A DNA stretch of 64,000 bases from Allobacillus halotolerans (GTDB taxonomy: Bacteria; Bacillota; Bacilli; Bacillales; Alkalibacillaceae): NCBI RefSeq assembly GCF_028743495.1, contig NZ_CP117968.1, one strand, 5' to 3'. The notes beneath the pieces were generated by a model. The model was not told the DNA's origin. It saw only the letters and a program-made list of their open reading frames with translations, and did not search any database. Shown one piece after another: positions 33,081 to 42,649 of this stretch (within the stretch, counting starts at the first letter, position 1; each line of letters starts with the position of its first letter). The position numbers and the translations under genes are program-made.

Positions 33081-34649
33081 TTATTCCTTCCAATCACTTG
33101 GCTTCAAGCTATCGAGCATGGTGTGATCATGTTTTTGTAAAGGTTCCTTGGCTGGTCCTTCCAACACTTCACCGGTATAAGAAAACCGTGAACCGTGGCA
33201 TGGGCAATCCCATGACTTCTCACCACTGTTCCAATTGACCTCGCAACCAGCATGGGTACAAGTCGTATCGACAATATGAAGTTCACCAGAAGAATCACGA
33301 TAGGCACCTTTACGGCCACCATCCATTCGGAAAGTAGTTGCTTCGTCATTATTTAGTTCATCAATATTATTGTTTTTTCGGTCCATTTTTCCTTTAACTA
33401 ATTCTTTAGCGACATTCACGTTTTCTTTTACAAATTGTTGGATACTCGGGTTAGCCTCAAAACGGGAAGGCTTGAATAAATCTGCATAAGGAGTAATTTC
33501 TCCAAGCACGAGGTCACTTAAAAGCTTTGCTGCAACCGTACCATTGGTCATACCCCACTTACGATATCCAGTTGCTACTAAAATATTAGGGTTATCTTTC
33601 GTCATCGGTCCGATATACGGCACCTTATCCATGGTTGTTAAGTCTTGAGCCGACCATCTATTCAAAATTTCATAGTCATCAAAAAGCTCATCCGCAAATC
33701 GCCGTAATGCTTTAAAATGTTCCATCATGTCTTGTCCTTGGCCGGTCTTATGATTTTCTCCACCGATAATGTATAGTTCACCATCGTCTGTCGGTTGGTA
33801 ACGGATGGAACGTTTCGGTGTGTCTGTTTTTAAATACATCCCACCCGGATAAGGTTTATTTGCTTTTATACTTAATGCATAAGAACGTTCTGGGTAAATA
33901 CGTGTAGACCATAACGCTTTTCCTTCATAAAACGGAAAATGCGAACAAATGAGTACATAGTTGGCTTTAATTTTTTTTCCATTCTCTGTTTTAATCGTCA
34001 CTCGCTTGTCATCTTTTTGGATATCGACTGCGCTCGTATTCTCAAACAATTTCACACCGCGCTGGTCGACTAAATTGATGATATGTTTTAAGTATTTGAC
34101 TGGGTGAAATTGATATTGGTTTTTCATGGATAAAGCATTTTCAATCGTCAAATCCATCGGAATTTTAGTTGTTAAATCACCTTTAATATTCAATTGATCA
34201 TAAGCTTTATATTCCGTTTCCAACTTATTTGCGTACTCACCAGTCGTAGCATATAAAAAAGCATCTTGCTGTTCAAAATCACAGTCAATTTGATTTTTCT
34301 CAATAAGCTCCTTCATATATCGAATGGCGTTTTTGTTTGCTTCGTAATATTTTCGAGCAGGTTCAACACCGTGCTTGTTAATGAGCTCATCATAAATTAA
34401 TCCGTGTTGAGCAGTTACTTTCGCTGTCGTATGACCAGTCGTTCCACTGACGAAGCGACTGGCTTCGATTAGAGCGACATTCAATTGTTCTTTAGATAAT
34501 ATTTCTGCAGTAGTCAATCCGGTGATTCCACCACCAACAATAAGGACATCCACGTCTAAATTGTGCTCTAGCGCGGGATAAGAAGATAGTTCGGTCGAAT
34601 CGCGCCAATAAGGGATTGCGTCGGTAGGTAAGTTTGGCAAGCTAGACAT
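33081..34649 (-). CDS. yhfW: FAD oxidoreductase with C-terminal Rieske domain (YhfW-like)
   Basis: 522 residues. The N-terminal DAO-type FAD domain has the dinucleotide fold VDVLIVGGGITGLTTAE near residue 32 and SGTTGHTTAKVT after it. The C-terminal 90 residues form a Rieske [2Fe-2S] domain with CTHAGCEVNW and CPCHGSRF carrying the two Cys and two His. This two-domain layout is that of B. subtilis YhfW; the electron partner and substrate are not known. ATG at 34649 has GAGGAGG 7 bases upstream; the longer frame runs into the TnpB element's end. Confidence 0.9.
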   Translation of the reverse strand: MSSLPNLPTDAIPYWRDSTELSSYPALEHNLDVDVLIVGGGITGLTTAEILSKEQLNVALIEASRFVSGTTGHTTAKVTAQHGLIYDELINKHGVEPARKYYEANKNAIRYMKELIEKNQIDCDFEQQDAFLYATTGEYANKLETEYKAYDQLNIKGDLTTKIPMDLTIENALSMKNQYQFHPVKYLKHIINLVDQRGVKLFENTSAVDIQKDDKRVTIKTENGKKIKANYVLICSHFPFYEGKALWSTRIYPERSYALSIKANKPYPGGMYLKTDTPKRSIRYQPTDDGELYIIGGENHKTGQGQDMMEHFKALRRFADELFDDYEILNRWSAQDLTTMDKVPYIGPMTKDNPNILVATGYRKWGMTNGTVAAKLLSDLVLGEITPYADLFKPSRFEANPSIQQFVKENVNVAKELVKGKMDRKNNNIDELNNDEATTFRMDGGRKGAYRDSSGELHIVDTTCTHAGCEVNWNSGEKSWDCPCHGSRFSYTGEVLEGPAKEPLQKHDHTMLDSLKPSDWKE

Positions 34650-34809
34650 CCAATTCCTCCTCAATCTTTTATTATTAACGTTTCCTAACAAATTCGATCT
34701 ATTCAATCCATACCACATTACATGAAAATTGAACTGCCCACCACTTAACAAACTACGGTTGTTTGAAGGGGGGATTCCTAAGAACACCAGCGTAACCGCC
34801 AGTTATTGA

Positions 34810-35931
34810 TTAGGCTATCTCCGTAGTTCCTACGGTTAGAAGTCTTATGGCTTCGTTTTTGATATTTATACTTGCGTTAAGATCTCGATCGTGTTGTTCC
34901 CCACATTCACTACAGTTCCATTCACGTAAGGCGAGATTCTTAACTTCTTGATTGCGGTAGCCACAGTTTGAGCACAGCTGGCTTGAAGGGAAGTTTCTCG
35001 CAACGGTTATGACCTTCTTACCATACCACCTGGCTTTATATTCAAGCATTGTGCGAAACTGTGACCAACTGACCTCACTGATTGCTTTAGCTAGGTTGTG
35101 GTTTTTCAACATATTCGAGACACTCAAATCCTCAATCCCGATCATGTCGTGGTTTTTGACAAGATCAGTCGAGATTTTGTGCAAGTAATCACGTTTGGCG
35201 TTTTGGATTTTCTCATGGACACGTGCTACTTTTATCCGTTGCTTATGCCAATTCGAACTTCCTTTTTGACGCCTGGAAAGAATTCGTTGTTCTTTGGCTA
35301 ATTTCTTTTCCAGAGTTCTAAAATACTTGTGGTTTTTGTATATCGTACCATCAGAAAGGACGGCAAAGTCTTTAATTCCGAGATCAATGCCAATGGATGA
35401 CTTGGTTTTTTGTAATTTTTTTACGGTTGTTTCAACCCCAATCGAAACAAAATATTTGCCGGAAGCATTGCGTCTGATCGTCGCATTCAGAATCCGTCCT
35501 TCAACCTCACGGCTTTTCGCAAACGTAACGAGGCCTAGCTTCGGTAATTTGATTTTGTTATCCAAAATGGCGATATTTCCGTTTGTATATTTTGTTGTAT
35601 AGGATTGAATGTTGTTCTTTTTCGATTTATAACGTGGGGCCTGATTCTGTTTCTTGAAGAATCGCGTGTAGGAGTCGGCGAGATGTTTCAGAGAAGATTG
35701 CATGGCTATACTATCGACTTCTTTTAACCAAACCAATTCCTTTTTTAGTTGTGTTAATTGCTTGGAACAGTTGTTGTACGACAACCCTTTACCTGTCTCT
35801 TGGTAAGTTTTTTTCCACTCGCTTAAGAAGTGGTTAAAGACAAAACGGCTACATCCAAGCGTTTTTGCAATGAGGATTTCTTGTTGTTTATTGGGATAGA
35901 TTCGAAATCGATAGGCTTTGTTTACCAGCAA
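34810..35931 (-). CDS. tnpB: TnpB RNA-guided endonuclease
   Basis: 373 residues, full length. The N-terminal helix-turn-helix part starts MLVNKAYRFRIYPNKQQEIL. The RuvC-like nuclease residues are the Asp in SIGIDLGIKDFAVL, Glu in IGIEDLSVSNML, and Asp in HDRDLNASINI. The zinc finger is CSNCGYRN and CSECGEQHD. It should nick or cut DNA matching its guide RNA, helping the element persist. TTG start behind AGGGGTG. All catalytic positions are present, so it may be active although TnpA is missing. Confidence 0.93.
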   Translation of the reverse strand: MLVNKAYRFRIYPNKQQEILIAKTLGCSRFVFNHFLSEWKKTYQETGKGLSYNNCSKQLTQLKKELVWLKEVDSIAMQSSLKHLADSYTRFFKKQNQAPRYKSKKNNIQSYTTKYTNGNIAILDNKIKLPKLGLVTFAKSREVEGRILNATIRRNASGKYFVSIGVETTVKKLQKTKSSIGIDLGIKDFAVLSDGTIYKNHKYFRTLEKKLAKEQRILSRRQKGSSNWHKQRIKVARVHEKIQNAKRDYLHKISTDLVKNHDMIGIEDLSVSNMLKNHNLAKAISEVSWSQFRTMLEYKARWYGKKVITVARNFPSSQLCSNCGYRNQEVKNLALREWNCSECGEQHDRDLNASINIKNEAIRLLTVGTTEIA

Positions 35932-36009
35932 GATTACTTCACCCCTAACAAGGAACGTACGTTCTTATTATACACTACCAGATTGTGTTTGGGAAGTAAT
36001 AACCTCATT

Positions 36010-36049
36010 TTCGGACAAGGAAGATGACTATTGTCATCTTTTGTCCGAA
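36010..36049. repeat. Long imperfect hairpin, probable left end of the TnpB element
   Basis: TTCGGACAA and AAGATGAC on one arm match GTCATCTT and TTGTCCGAA on the other, around loop TATT. This gives a 17-bp stem interrupted only by a GG bulge. Sub-terminal hairpins of this kind are the TnpA recognition structures of IS200/IS605 elements. Confidence 0.75.
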
Positions 36050-36148
36050 GGCGATTCATCTCCACCCTGGCTTCGCCTGAGGCTGGAGTCTTCTCGCCTA
36101 AATCGATAAATTATCTTTGGAAAAAATTATAATTTTTATGAAAAGAAT

Positions 36149-36177
36149 TTGGAAATATCAATACACTTTAGTATAAT
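36149..36177 (+). promoter_or_regulatory. Sigma-A promoter stranded upstream of the IS1182-type element
   Basis: TTGGAA, 17 bp, TATAAT, in good context. It reads rightward into a 19-codon open frame and then the insertion sequence; the next rightward gene is the GGDEF protein beyond it. Confidence 0.6.
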
Positions 36178-36277
36178 GAAATATAAGGCAAAAGAATTGG
36201 TGATTATGAAAATATTGGAATTAAAGCGTAAGGGTGCGAGTTGGTTCATGAGTCTTTTTTTCTAAATTTTATTTAGG

Positions 36278-37841
36278 TGAATCAATTTCATAATTGCTCT
36301 TTTTAAAAATACAAAGACTTCTCCAATGTTTTGAATTGCATTTTTAAAAACAGAAATCATGCAGATTGTTGGTTTTTCATCTGTATATTCAAGCGATCTG
36401 CTGCTAACTTTGATGCGTTATAAGTAAGGGTGACTAAATCAAAATGAACTTTGGCACGCTTTCCGGAGCAATACCTTACATTATTTAGTTGAAAATATTC
36501 TTTCAAGTAACCATTTACACGTTCAACGGCAGTACGCTTCTTGAACAACTTCTTCCAAGCTTCAGAACCGCGAGCTGGTGCTGTATATTTACGAAGATCT
36601 TTGGTGATTTTCATTTTAAATACCTTTTGACAAATGCCTTCTTGAGCGAGTGGACAATCACTGCATTCTTTCGGATGGGTATATTTCAATGTTTCGTACT
36701 TTGCATCATAGCTATCATAACGGTAAGAATGTTCCCGAAAACAAGTAGGAGCGAAATACTTATCGAACCCTATGGGTTCGGGTTCGTTTTTACGATTATA
36801 AGCGATGATAGACTGTTGCCCCATTCGATAAACTTGTTGATAGATTGGTTCATAATCATACCCTGCATCCATCGTTTGATAACGTATGTTTGGAAGAGAA
36901 CGCTGTTCCTGCATCCCCTTTAATAAAGGGATTGCAGCTTTTCCATCGTTTAAGTTACCGGATGAAAAGAGTGATTGTAAAATATATTGACTGGAAGAGC
37001 CGACAGCCAAATGTCCTTTAAAACCGTACCAAAAAACATTTTTTCCATCACTGTTTTTCTTGATGCCCCATTTGGGTTCCTGAGGAACCCCTTCACGAAG
37101 GTCGCCCAACGAAGCATCGAGTTGAGCTACTATTTTCTTTTCGTATAGGGGAAGGCTGGCTTCTTTTTCGGCTTGTTCTTTTAACCATTGATCCCGCTCT
37201 TTTTTAGGCTTTCGACCACGTTTCTTTGGTTCCGGCTTTGCTTTCTCTTCCTTTGCTGGAGCTTGATCGCGTGCTTCAAAGTGAGTTGCATCGATAGCAA
37301 TGGTGTCATCGATAATAAAGCCTTCTTCTATAGCCTGCTCAACAATCTGTCCTTGGACTTTCTCCAGGATATTTGATTGTGTTAATTTTGTGAGCAGTCG
37401 TGAATAAGAAGCTTCAGATGGAACACTGTCTGAAACAAGAAAACCACAATTTAATTTGAAGGCTATGTCTTGATTTAATCGCTTAATTAAATCTTTGATG
37501 GTTGGAATTCGTTCCACATATCGAACGAAGATTGAGATAATCATTGCAGCATAATTCAGCTCTTCAGGCGCACCACGATGAGATTTTTTCATTACTTCTC
37601 GATAAATCATTCTAATATCGATGGCTGAAATGATTGCGTCATATTTATCGGTAGGTTCCATATCATAAAGTTCTTGAATGCTAAAAAGGCTTGGTTGTCG
37701 TATAATGGTCATAGGGAGTATTCCTCCAGTCTTTTGGGATGTTTTAGTCAACTACCATTATACAGACTTTGGGGAGGTACTTCCTTTTTTGTGTTTTGAA
37801 ACCCTTGCCCTGTAAGGGCTAAGATTTATGAAATTTATTCA
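36278..37841 (-). mobile_element. IS1182-family insertion sequence
   Basis: One transposase gene flanked by imperfect inverted ends: TGAATCAATTTCATAA at 36278-36293 and its complement TTATGAAATTTATTCA at 37826-37841 (15 of 16 match). TCTAAA occurs just outside both ends, at 36261 and 37844, and could be a target duplication, but the spacing to the inverted repeats is uneven. Boundaries are therefore approximate. Confidence 0.75.
36357..37712 (-). CDS. IS1182-family DDE transposase
   Basis: 451 residues, uninterrupted. The N-terminal helical domain (SIQELYDMEPTDKYDAIISA) is followed by a DDE core: first Asp in DDTIAIDATHFEARD, a Lys/Arg-rich insertion (KPEPKKRGRKPKKERDQ), second Asp in YQTMDAGYDYEPIY, and Glu in KKRTAVERVNGYLKEYFQLN. 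A cysteine cluster (CSDCPLAQEGICQK) precedes the Glu, as in this family. ATG at 37712 follows GGAGGAATACTCCCT. Appears functional. Confidence 0.92.
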   Translation of the reverse strand: MTIIRQPSLFSIQELYDMEPTDKYDAIISAIDIRMIYREVMKKSHRGAPEELNYAAMIISIFVRYVERIPTIKDLIKRLNQDIAFKLNCGFLVSDSVPSEASYSRLLTKLTQSNILEKVQGQIVEQAIEEGFIIDDTIAIDATHFEARDQAPAKEEKAKPEPKKRGRKPKKERDQWLKEQAEKEASLPLYEKKIVAQLDASLGDLREGVPQEPKWGIKKNSDGKNVFWYGFKGHLAVGSSSQYILQSLFSSGNLNDGKAAIPLLKGMQEQRSLPNIRYQTMDAGYDYEPIYQQVYRMGQQSIIAYNRKNEPEPIGFDKYFAPTCFREHSYRYDSYDAKYETLKYTHPKECSDCPLAQEGICQKVFKMKITKDLRKYTAPARGSEAWKKLFKKRTAVERVNGYLKEYFQLNNVRYCSGKRAKVHFDLVTLTYNASKLAADRLNIQMKNQQSA

Positions 37842-37873
37842 GGTCTAAAAGTTATTGAAGGAGATTGGTGGCT

Positions 37874-39550
37874 ATGGTCCAGACAAAGTTATTGCAGGAT
37901 CTTTTCTTTGATGGAATCCAAGACGCTATGATTATCATTCGTGTAGGGGAGCAAGGAGATTACTACTATGAAATGATCAATCATAAAGCATATGAATTAA
38001 CAGGACTTTCAGAAGAGAATCTTGGAGATAAGCTTACTGAAAAAGTACCTGGAATTTCTCGCGTTTTTGTATTGGATAAATTTGATGAAATTGTTCATAC
38101 AAAGCAACCATATTCATTTACAATGGGTTTTCCACAACCTAATAAGGAAACGATAGCACTTCATGTGACTTTGCAGCCAATCGAATTACAAGAGAGTAAT
38201 TTTATCCTTGTCCATGCACGTCAAATGGATTATATAGAACCTGCTGAAAGTCAGTTTTGGTTGGATGATCAAAATCTAGAATTGAGTAGGCAGCGTTATC
38301 GATCGCTTTTCGAGAATAATGCAGATGCTATTTTTTCATTGGATTTAGATGGTAACTTTTTAGAGGTTAATAAAGCATTTGAAGTTCTTTCAGGGTATAA
38401 GAAGTGCGAATTAATTGGCAACTCTGCTTTTAGCTATATCGAACGAAAACTGCAGCAAATACTTAAAAAGCATTTTATCAAAACGATACGTGGGGATGCA
38501 CAAGTTTTCGAACTGACCGTTCCAGTAAAGAGTACAGTGAAAAAAGAACTTCACGTGACGATGACGCCATTAGTTATTGAAGAGGGATTTGTCGGGATTT
38601 ATGTCATTATGAAAGATGTCAGTGAGCAACGAAAAGCTGAACGTGAATTGAGAGAAAGTGAAGAACGCTTTCGGATGATTGCTGAGAGTTCACATGACTT
38701 GATCACTTTGTTGGACCATGATGGTAATATTTTATATGCGTCGCCTTCGTATGAATTTATTCTAGGCATACACCCAGATGAATATGTTGGTCAATCACTT
38801 TTGTACAATATTCATGAAGAAGACAAAAACAAAATCATCAGTGAATTCATTCGATCGATCAATGAAAACGTACCAATCACCTTGGAATTTAAGCAACGAC
38901 ATACGGAAAAAGGATGGCTATGGTTTGAATTGCAAGGCAAACCGATTTTTGATGTAAGTGGCGGATTTCTCCACATGGTTGTTGTGACGAGAGAAATTTC
39001 CGAACGAAAGAAATATGAAGAGAAATTGCGTACGCTCGCTTATCAAGACCCATTGACCAACTTACCGAATCGAAGGTATTTCCAAGATCGATTGTCAGAA
39101 CGATTAGCAGAAGCTCGTCGACAAGATCATTCTAATTTTGCTGTCATTATGGTCGATATGGATAATTTAAAAGAATTGAACGATCAATACGGCCACGATT
39201 TTGGAGATGAAGCATTACGCGTATTCAGTCGGCGAATTTTAAATAGCTTACGGAGTGATGACCAAGTAGCTCGTCTTGGTGGTGATGAATTCATCATTCT
39301 GTTAAGCCATGTGAAATCCAAGAAAGACTGTGTCGATGTCGTCAAAAGACTGCACAATAATATTCGCAAGCCGATTAAAATTAAAGGCGTTACATTAACG
39401 TTGACAGCAAGCATGGGACTAACGATGCCGAAGACCCTTACATTTACGGAAGAAGAAATGATTAAACAGGCTGATAAGGCACTTTATCAAGCGAAGCAAT
39501 CCGGTAAAAACACATATGAAGTTTTACTTACCGCAGATGAGGAAATATAG
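37874..39550 (+). CDS. Multi-PAS sensor diguanylate cyclase
   Basis: About 558 residues: three PAS-type domains (starting near residues 10, 140 and 265, the latter two with NNADAIFSLDLDGNFLEVN and SSHDLITLLDHDGNILYAS), then a GGDEF domain. The active site is RLGGDEFIILL and the product-inhibition site RSDD lies five residues before it, so both catalysis and feedback look intact. It makes cyclic di-GMP in the cytosol; there are no membrane helices. ATG at 37874 follows AAGGAG by 10 bases. The IS element ends about 30 bases upstream and has probably displaced its promoter. Confidence 0.92.
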   Translation: MVQTKLLQDLFFDGIQDAMIIIRVGEQGDYYYEMINHKAYELTGLSEENLGDKLTEKVPGISRVFVLDKFDEIVHTKQPYSFTMGFPQPNKETIALHVTLQPIELQESNFILVHARQMDYIEPAESQFWLDDQNLELSRQRYRSLFENNADAIFSLDLDGNFLEVNKAFEVLSGYKKCELIGNSAFSYIERKLQQILKKHFIKTIRGDAQVFELTVPVKSTVKKELHVTMTPLVIEEGFVGIYVIMKDVSEQRKAERELRESEERFRMIAESSHDLITLLDHDGNILYASPSYEFILGIHPDEYVGQSLLYNIHEEDKNKIISEFIRSINENVPITLEFKQRHTEKGWLWFELQGKPIFDVSGGFLHMVVVTREISERKKYEEKLRTLAYQDPLTNLPNRRYFQDRLSERLAEARRQDHSNFAVIMVDMDNLKELNDQYGHDFGDEALRVFSRRILNSLRSDDQVARLGGDEFIILLSHVKSKKDCVDVVKRLHNNIRKPIKIKGVTLTLTASMGLTMPKTLTFTEEEMIKQADKALYQAKQSGKNTYEVLLTADEEI

Positions 39551-39594
39551 ATATATAGATGGTATTCGTATTTCATCTGAGGAGGTAAAATAAT

Positions 39595-39852
39595 ATGGTT
39601 GTCACATTAGTTATTCTTATTGCGTTGGTTTCAATTGCTGCGTTAATTGCTACGTGGATGATCGGAAAGAAATATGAGGAACAAGAGCAAGAACGGCTGC
39701 GTGAAAATAATGCAACGTTTAGAGATGAACTGGAACGTTCTTGGGAATATGAAAAAACGGCGTTGAATAGAAATATTCCTAATCTGACATTTATTTATAT
39801 TGCTTTCTTCGCGATTGTCATTTTGGCAGGCATCATTTTATATTTAACTTAA
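39595..39852 (+). CDS. Small two-helix membrane protein, 85 aa
   Basis: N-terminal helix VVTLVILIALVSIAALIATW, a charged central helix KKYEEQEQERLRENNATFRDE, and a C-terminal helix FIYIAFFAIVILAGIILYL. GAGGAGG precedes the ATG. It lies 44 bases after the GGDEF gene and could be its partner in the same transcript. No family recognised. Confidence 0.75.
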   Translation: MVVTLVILIALVSIAALIATWMIGKKYEEQEQERLRENNATFRDELERSWEYEKTALNRNIPNLTFIYIAFFAIVILAGIILYLT

Positions 39853-39982
39853 CGAAATAGTAATCAAAATGTAACGTTCAGACGTTAGTTTATCTGCTAA
39901 ACTATATGTGTTCCTTCCTTAGTAAAGTAAGGAATGACTTAAACATCCAAGAAGTGCAGAAATTGATAGCGTCTACTAGATA

Positions 39983-40030
39983 CAAAGAGCTGGTTAAAGG
40001 ATAGTATCCTTTGCCAGCTCTTTAATTTTT
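39983..40030 (+). terminator. Terminator after the GGDEF operon
   Basis: AAAGAGCTGG and CCAGCTCTTT pair, with AAAGGA and TCCTTT continuing inside; followed by AATTTTTG. Confidence 0.85.
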
Positions 40031-40053
40031 GTTGGGAGAATTAAAAATATATA

Positions 40054-40100
40054 TGAAAAAAATTAAGCCCGATCGATTTCTTTACTTCATCGATCGGGTT
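40054..40100 (-). terminator. Terminator of the MBL-fold gene
   Basis: Minus-strand AACCCGATCGAT and ATCGATCGGGCTT form a 12-bp stem followed by AATTTTTTT. Confidence 0.9.
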
Positions 40101-40117
40101 TCGATTTGAATTTACGT

Positions 40118-40972
40118 TTATTTTTGATCGTCTTCATCGACGTAGTGGCCGTGGTCTGGGATGCCGACTTCTTTAAAATTATCCGCTAAATAATTCAAGC
40201 TTTTGTGTAATTCTTCACCTTGCATTGGATGTCCATGTCCTGTGATGGCAAGTTTTGGTTGTAGGTCTCTTAATTTTAATACAGATGTTTCTGCATCCTC
40301 CCAGTTCGGTGTCAAATAACGTGGAGGCGAGCTAATTTGCTTCTCTTGTGTAAATACGTCATATAAATTTTCCTGTTTGACAGTGACGAATGCGTCTCCG
40401 GCAATTAACGTTCTGTCTTTTTCTCTGAATAGAGAAATATGACCAGGTGTGTGCCCGGGTGTGTGAATCCAACGCCAATCTTTCATGTGTGGAATACTGC
40501 CGTCTTCTGGCAACGGTTGAACTTTATCCCCAAGATTAATTGGCTCTACAGGGAATAGAGGCGATAGTTTGGCGACCATGCCACCTTCAACTGTAGGGTC
40601 CGGTTCTGGATATTTCAACTCACCTTGCAAATATGGAAGCTCGTATTCATGTGCATAAACAGGAATTTTCCAGTAGTCAACGAGTTCTATAATGGCTCCG
40701 ACATGATCAAAGTGTCCATGTGTCAAAACAATTGCGACAGGGGGCTTTGAAAAGTTTTCATTAACCGTATCAATGATTTTATTAGCTGACTTAGGCATGC
40801 CAGCGTCTACTAATACCCACTCATCATCTGACGGGTTATTTACGTAGTATAGATTCACAATTTGAATTGTTTGATACCAAAGGTCTTCGGCAATTTTTTC
40901 AAAATGTCCACTTTCTGTGGAAGTGGTTGGGATATATTTGTAATCATCGCCATAACTCATACTGTCTTTCAT
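40118..40972 (-). CDS. Metallo-beta-lactamase-fold hydrolase
   Basis: 284 residues. Metal ligands are all visible: HGHFDH in VLTHGHFDHVGA, His in HTPGHTPGHISLF, Asp in LIAGDAFVTV, and the last His in ITGHGHPMQG. The VNLYYVNNPSDDEWVLVDAGMP start is typical of glyoxalase II-like and lactonase-like branches. The C-terminus is His/Asp-rich (DHGHYVDEDDQK). The substrate is not assignable. Cytosolic, single gene. Confidence 0.87.
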   Translation of the reverse strand: MKDSMSYGDDYKYIPTTSTESGHFEKIAEDLWYQTIQIVNLYYVNNPSDDEWVLVDAGMPKSANKIIDTVNENFSKPPVAIVLTHGHFDHVGAIIELVDYWKIPVYAHEYELPYLQGELKYPEPDPTVEGGMVAKLSPLFPVEPINLGDKVQPLPEDGSIPHMKDWRWIHTPGHTPGHISLFREKDRTLIAGDAFVTVKQENLYDVFTQEKQISSPPRYLTPNWEDAETSVLKLRDLQPKLAITGHGHPMQGEELHKSLNYLADNFKEVGIPDHGHYVDEDDQK

Positions 40973-41065
40973 GCTGTTACCTCCTATAGGTGCTATTTCT
41001 ATTCTATATATTTATCCGAAAATCGAAGTTATAAACAAAAAATTTCGTAACAATAAAACTTCTAC

Positions 41066-41124
41066 ATAAAAAATGCTCAGAAGTACATGTCAGCTTTTTT
41101 GCTAGAGCATGTAATCCTGAGCAT
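41066..41124 (-). terminator. Terminator of the antiporter gene
   Basis: Minus-strand AATGCTCAG and CTGAGCATTTTTT form the outer stem, with ACATG/CATGT and GC pairs nested inside. Confidence 0.8.
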
Positions 41125-41131
41125 TGCCAAT

Positions 41132-42649
41132 TTATTTTGTTTTATTTTTTTTAGGAACTACACCGTTATCGTGGTGATCTTCATTTTTTTGGTTCAATAT
41201 AACGCGCAAATCTTCTTTGAATTTACGTGTAACCAATATATACAAGTAATCCCCTTCTTGAATCTCTGTATCGCCGTATGGGGTGATTAAATTTCCATTA
41301 CGAACAATCGCTGCAATGGAAGCTTTTTTTGGAAAATTAATATCTCGCAATTTATTACCGACGACGGCATGTGTTTCATTTGTTTGAAACTGAACCATCT
41401 CAGCATTCGCTTTGCCCAATGAAATCAATTCAATTGAATGTTCAGGCGTTACTTTCTTCGGTCCTAGTAAATCAAGCTTTTTGGCAAACAACGTTATCGT
41501 TGAGCCCTGTACGAGTGCAGAAATTAATACTGTAAAGAATACAATATTAAAAAACGTTTCTGAATGTTCTACACCTGCAACAATCGGGAAGGTCGCCAGA
41601 ACGATTGGAACAGCCCCTCGTAAACCGGCCCAAGAAATAAAGATTTTCTCTTTAAACGTGTAGCCCATCTTAATCGTAGAGATAAAGACAGCGATTGGGC
41701 GTGCAACTAAAATAAGAAATACAGAGATCATGACACCAGAGAAGACGATACTGCCTTCAAAAACTTGTTCCGGGAAAGCGAGTAATCCAAGAATCATAAA
41801 CATGAAAATTTGTGCAATCCAGGCAAGCCCTTCATTAAATTGGAAAATAGGATAGCGGTAAGTCAATTCAGAATTCCCAACAATTACACCAGCAACGTAT
41901 ACTGCTAAAAAACCACTTGCTCCGATGAGAGAAGCTGCACTATAAATCATGAATGCAAAAGCTAAGGCCAAAATCGGATATAAACCACTCGATTCCAAAC
42001 TAATTTTATTAATGATAAATGATGAAAATCGTCCTAATAAAATACCGAGGATTAAACCAACACCCATTTGCCAAAAAAATGCAGGGATCATTACGAATAA
42101 ACTTGAATCATTTACAATCATTTCAATGAAAATAAGTGTTAAAAAAACGGCCATCGGATCATTGGTACCCGATTCAGCTTCAAGTGTTGAAGCGATTTTC
42201 GGCTTTACATTTCGTTCTTTGAATGTAGCGAAGACAGCTGCAGCATCAGTTGAACCGACAATGGAACCGAGTAATAATGCATGAAGCCAAGGAACATCTA
42301 ATAAATAGTGGGCAGCAAGACCAGCTAAAACAGATGTGATAAAGACTCCGACCGTCGCCAATGACAGTGCCGGAACAATTGCTGGACGCATGGATTTCCA
42401 CTTGGTTTGGAGTCCACCCTCAAACAGAATGACCACAAGTGCTGCAACACCAATAATTTGAGCGATATCCGCATCATCAAAATAAATCCAACCAAAGCCA
42501 TCGCTTCCGATCGCCATACCGACGGCAATAAATAAAACAAGGGAGGGGAGCCCCATTTGGCTGGAGAATTTTGCAGCAAGAACACCGCTAATTAAAAGAA
42601 AAGCGACTAATATAATTAATTGATCATTTCCTACTGAATCTAAAAACAT
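41132..42649 (-). CDS. Potassium/proton antiporter, NhaP2/CvrA type
   Basis: 505 residues. Twelve to thirteen helices of the CPA1 exchanger fold fill the first 390 residues; key motifs are VILFEGGLQTKW, GSIVGSTDAAAVFATF, ESGTNDPMAVFLTL and WAGLRGAVPIVLA. The C-terminus (about residues 400-490) is a TrkA_C regulatory domain (VGNKLRDINFPKKASIAAIV, IQEGDYLYILVT). Family members expel K+ or Na+ in exchange for protons, useful in a salt-tolerant organism. Single gene with its own terminator. Confidence 0.9.
   Translation of the reverse strand: MFLDSVGNDQLIILVAFLLISGVLAAKFSSQMGLPSLVLFIAVGMAIGSDGFGWIYFDDADIAQIIGVAALVVILFEGGLQTKWKSMRPAIVPALSLATVGVFITSVLAGLAAHYLLDVPWLHALLLGSIVGSTDAAAVFATFKERNVKPKIASTLEAESGTNDPMAVFLTLIFIEMIVNDSSLFVMIPAFFWQMGVGLILGILLGRFSSFIINKISLESSGLYPILALAFAFMIYSAASLIGASGFLAVYVAGVIVGNSELTYRYPIFQFNEGLAWIAQIFMFMILGLLAFPEQVFEGSIVFSGVMISVFLILVARPIAVFISTIKMGYTFKEKIFISWAGLRGAVPIVLATFPIVAGVEHSETFFNIVFFTVLISALVQGSTITLFAKKLDLLGPKKVTPEHSIELISLGKANAEMVQFQTNETHAVVGNKLRDINFPKKASIAAIVRNGNLITPYGDTEIQEGDYLYILVTRKFKEDLRVILNQKNEDHHDNGVVPKKNKTK

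Larger units (their letters stand above)
34731..36110 (-). mobile_element. IS200/IS605-group element with TnpB only
   Basis: Contains tnpB but no TnpA transposase. The right end is placed at the minus-strand GGGCAGTTCAA near 34731, because IS605-group elements often end in TTCAA. The left end is not fixed; the strong hairpin at 36010-36049 and the ordered sequence up to about 36110 are probably part of it. The region from the tnpB stop to 34731 should encode the guide (omega) RNA. Non-autonomous. Confidence 0.75.

Noticed and set aside
34650..34787. N-terminal extension of the Rieske oxidoreductase
   Set aside because: No ribosome site, and it reads into the right end of the TnpB element; the downstream ATG has GAGGAGG.
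36203..36265. 19-codon peptide gene after the promoter at 36149
   Set aside because: An in-frame ATG to TAA exists but there is no clear ribosome site; more likely leader sequence or chance.
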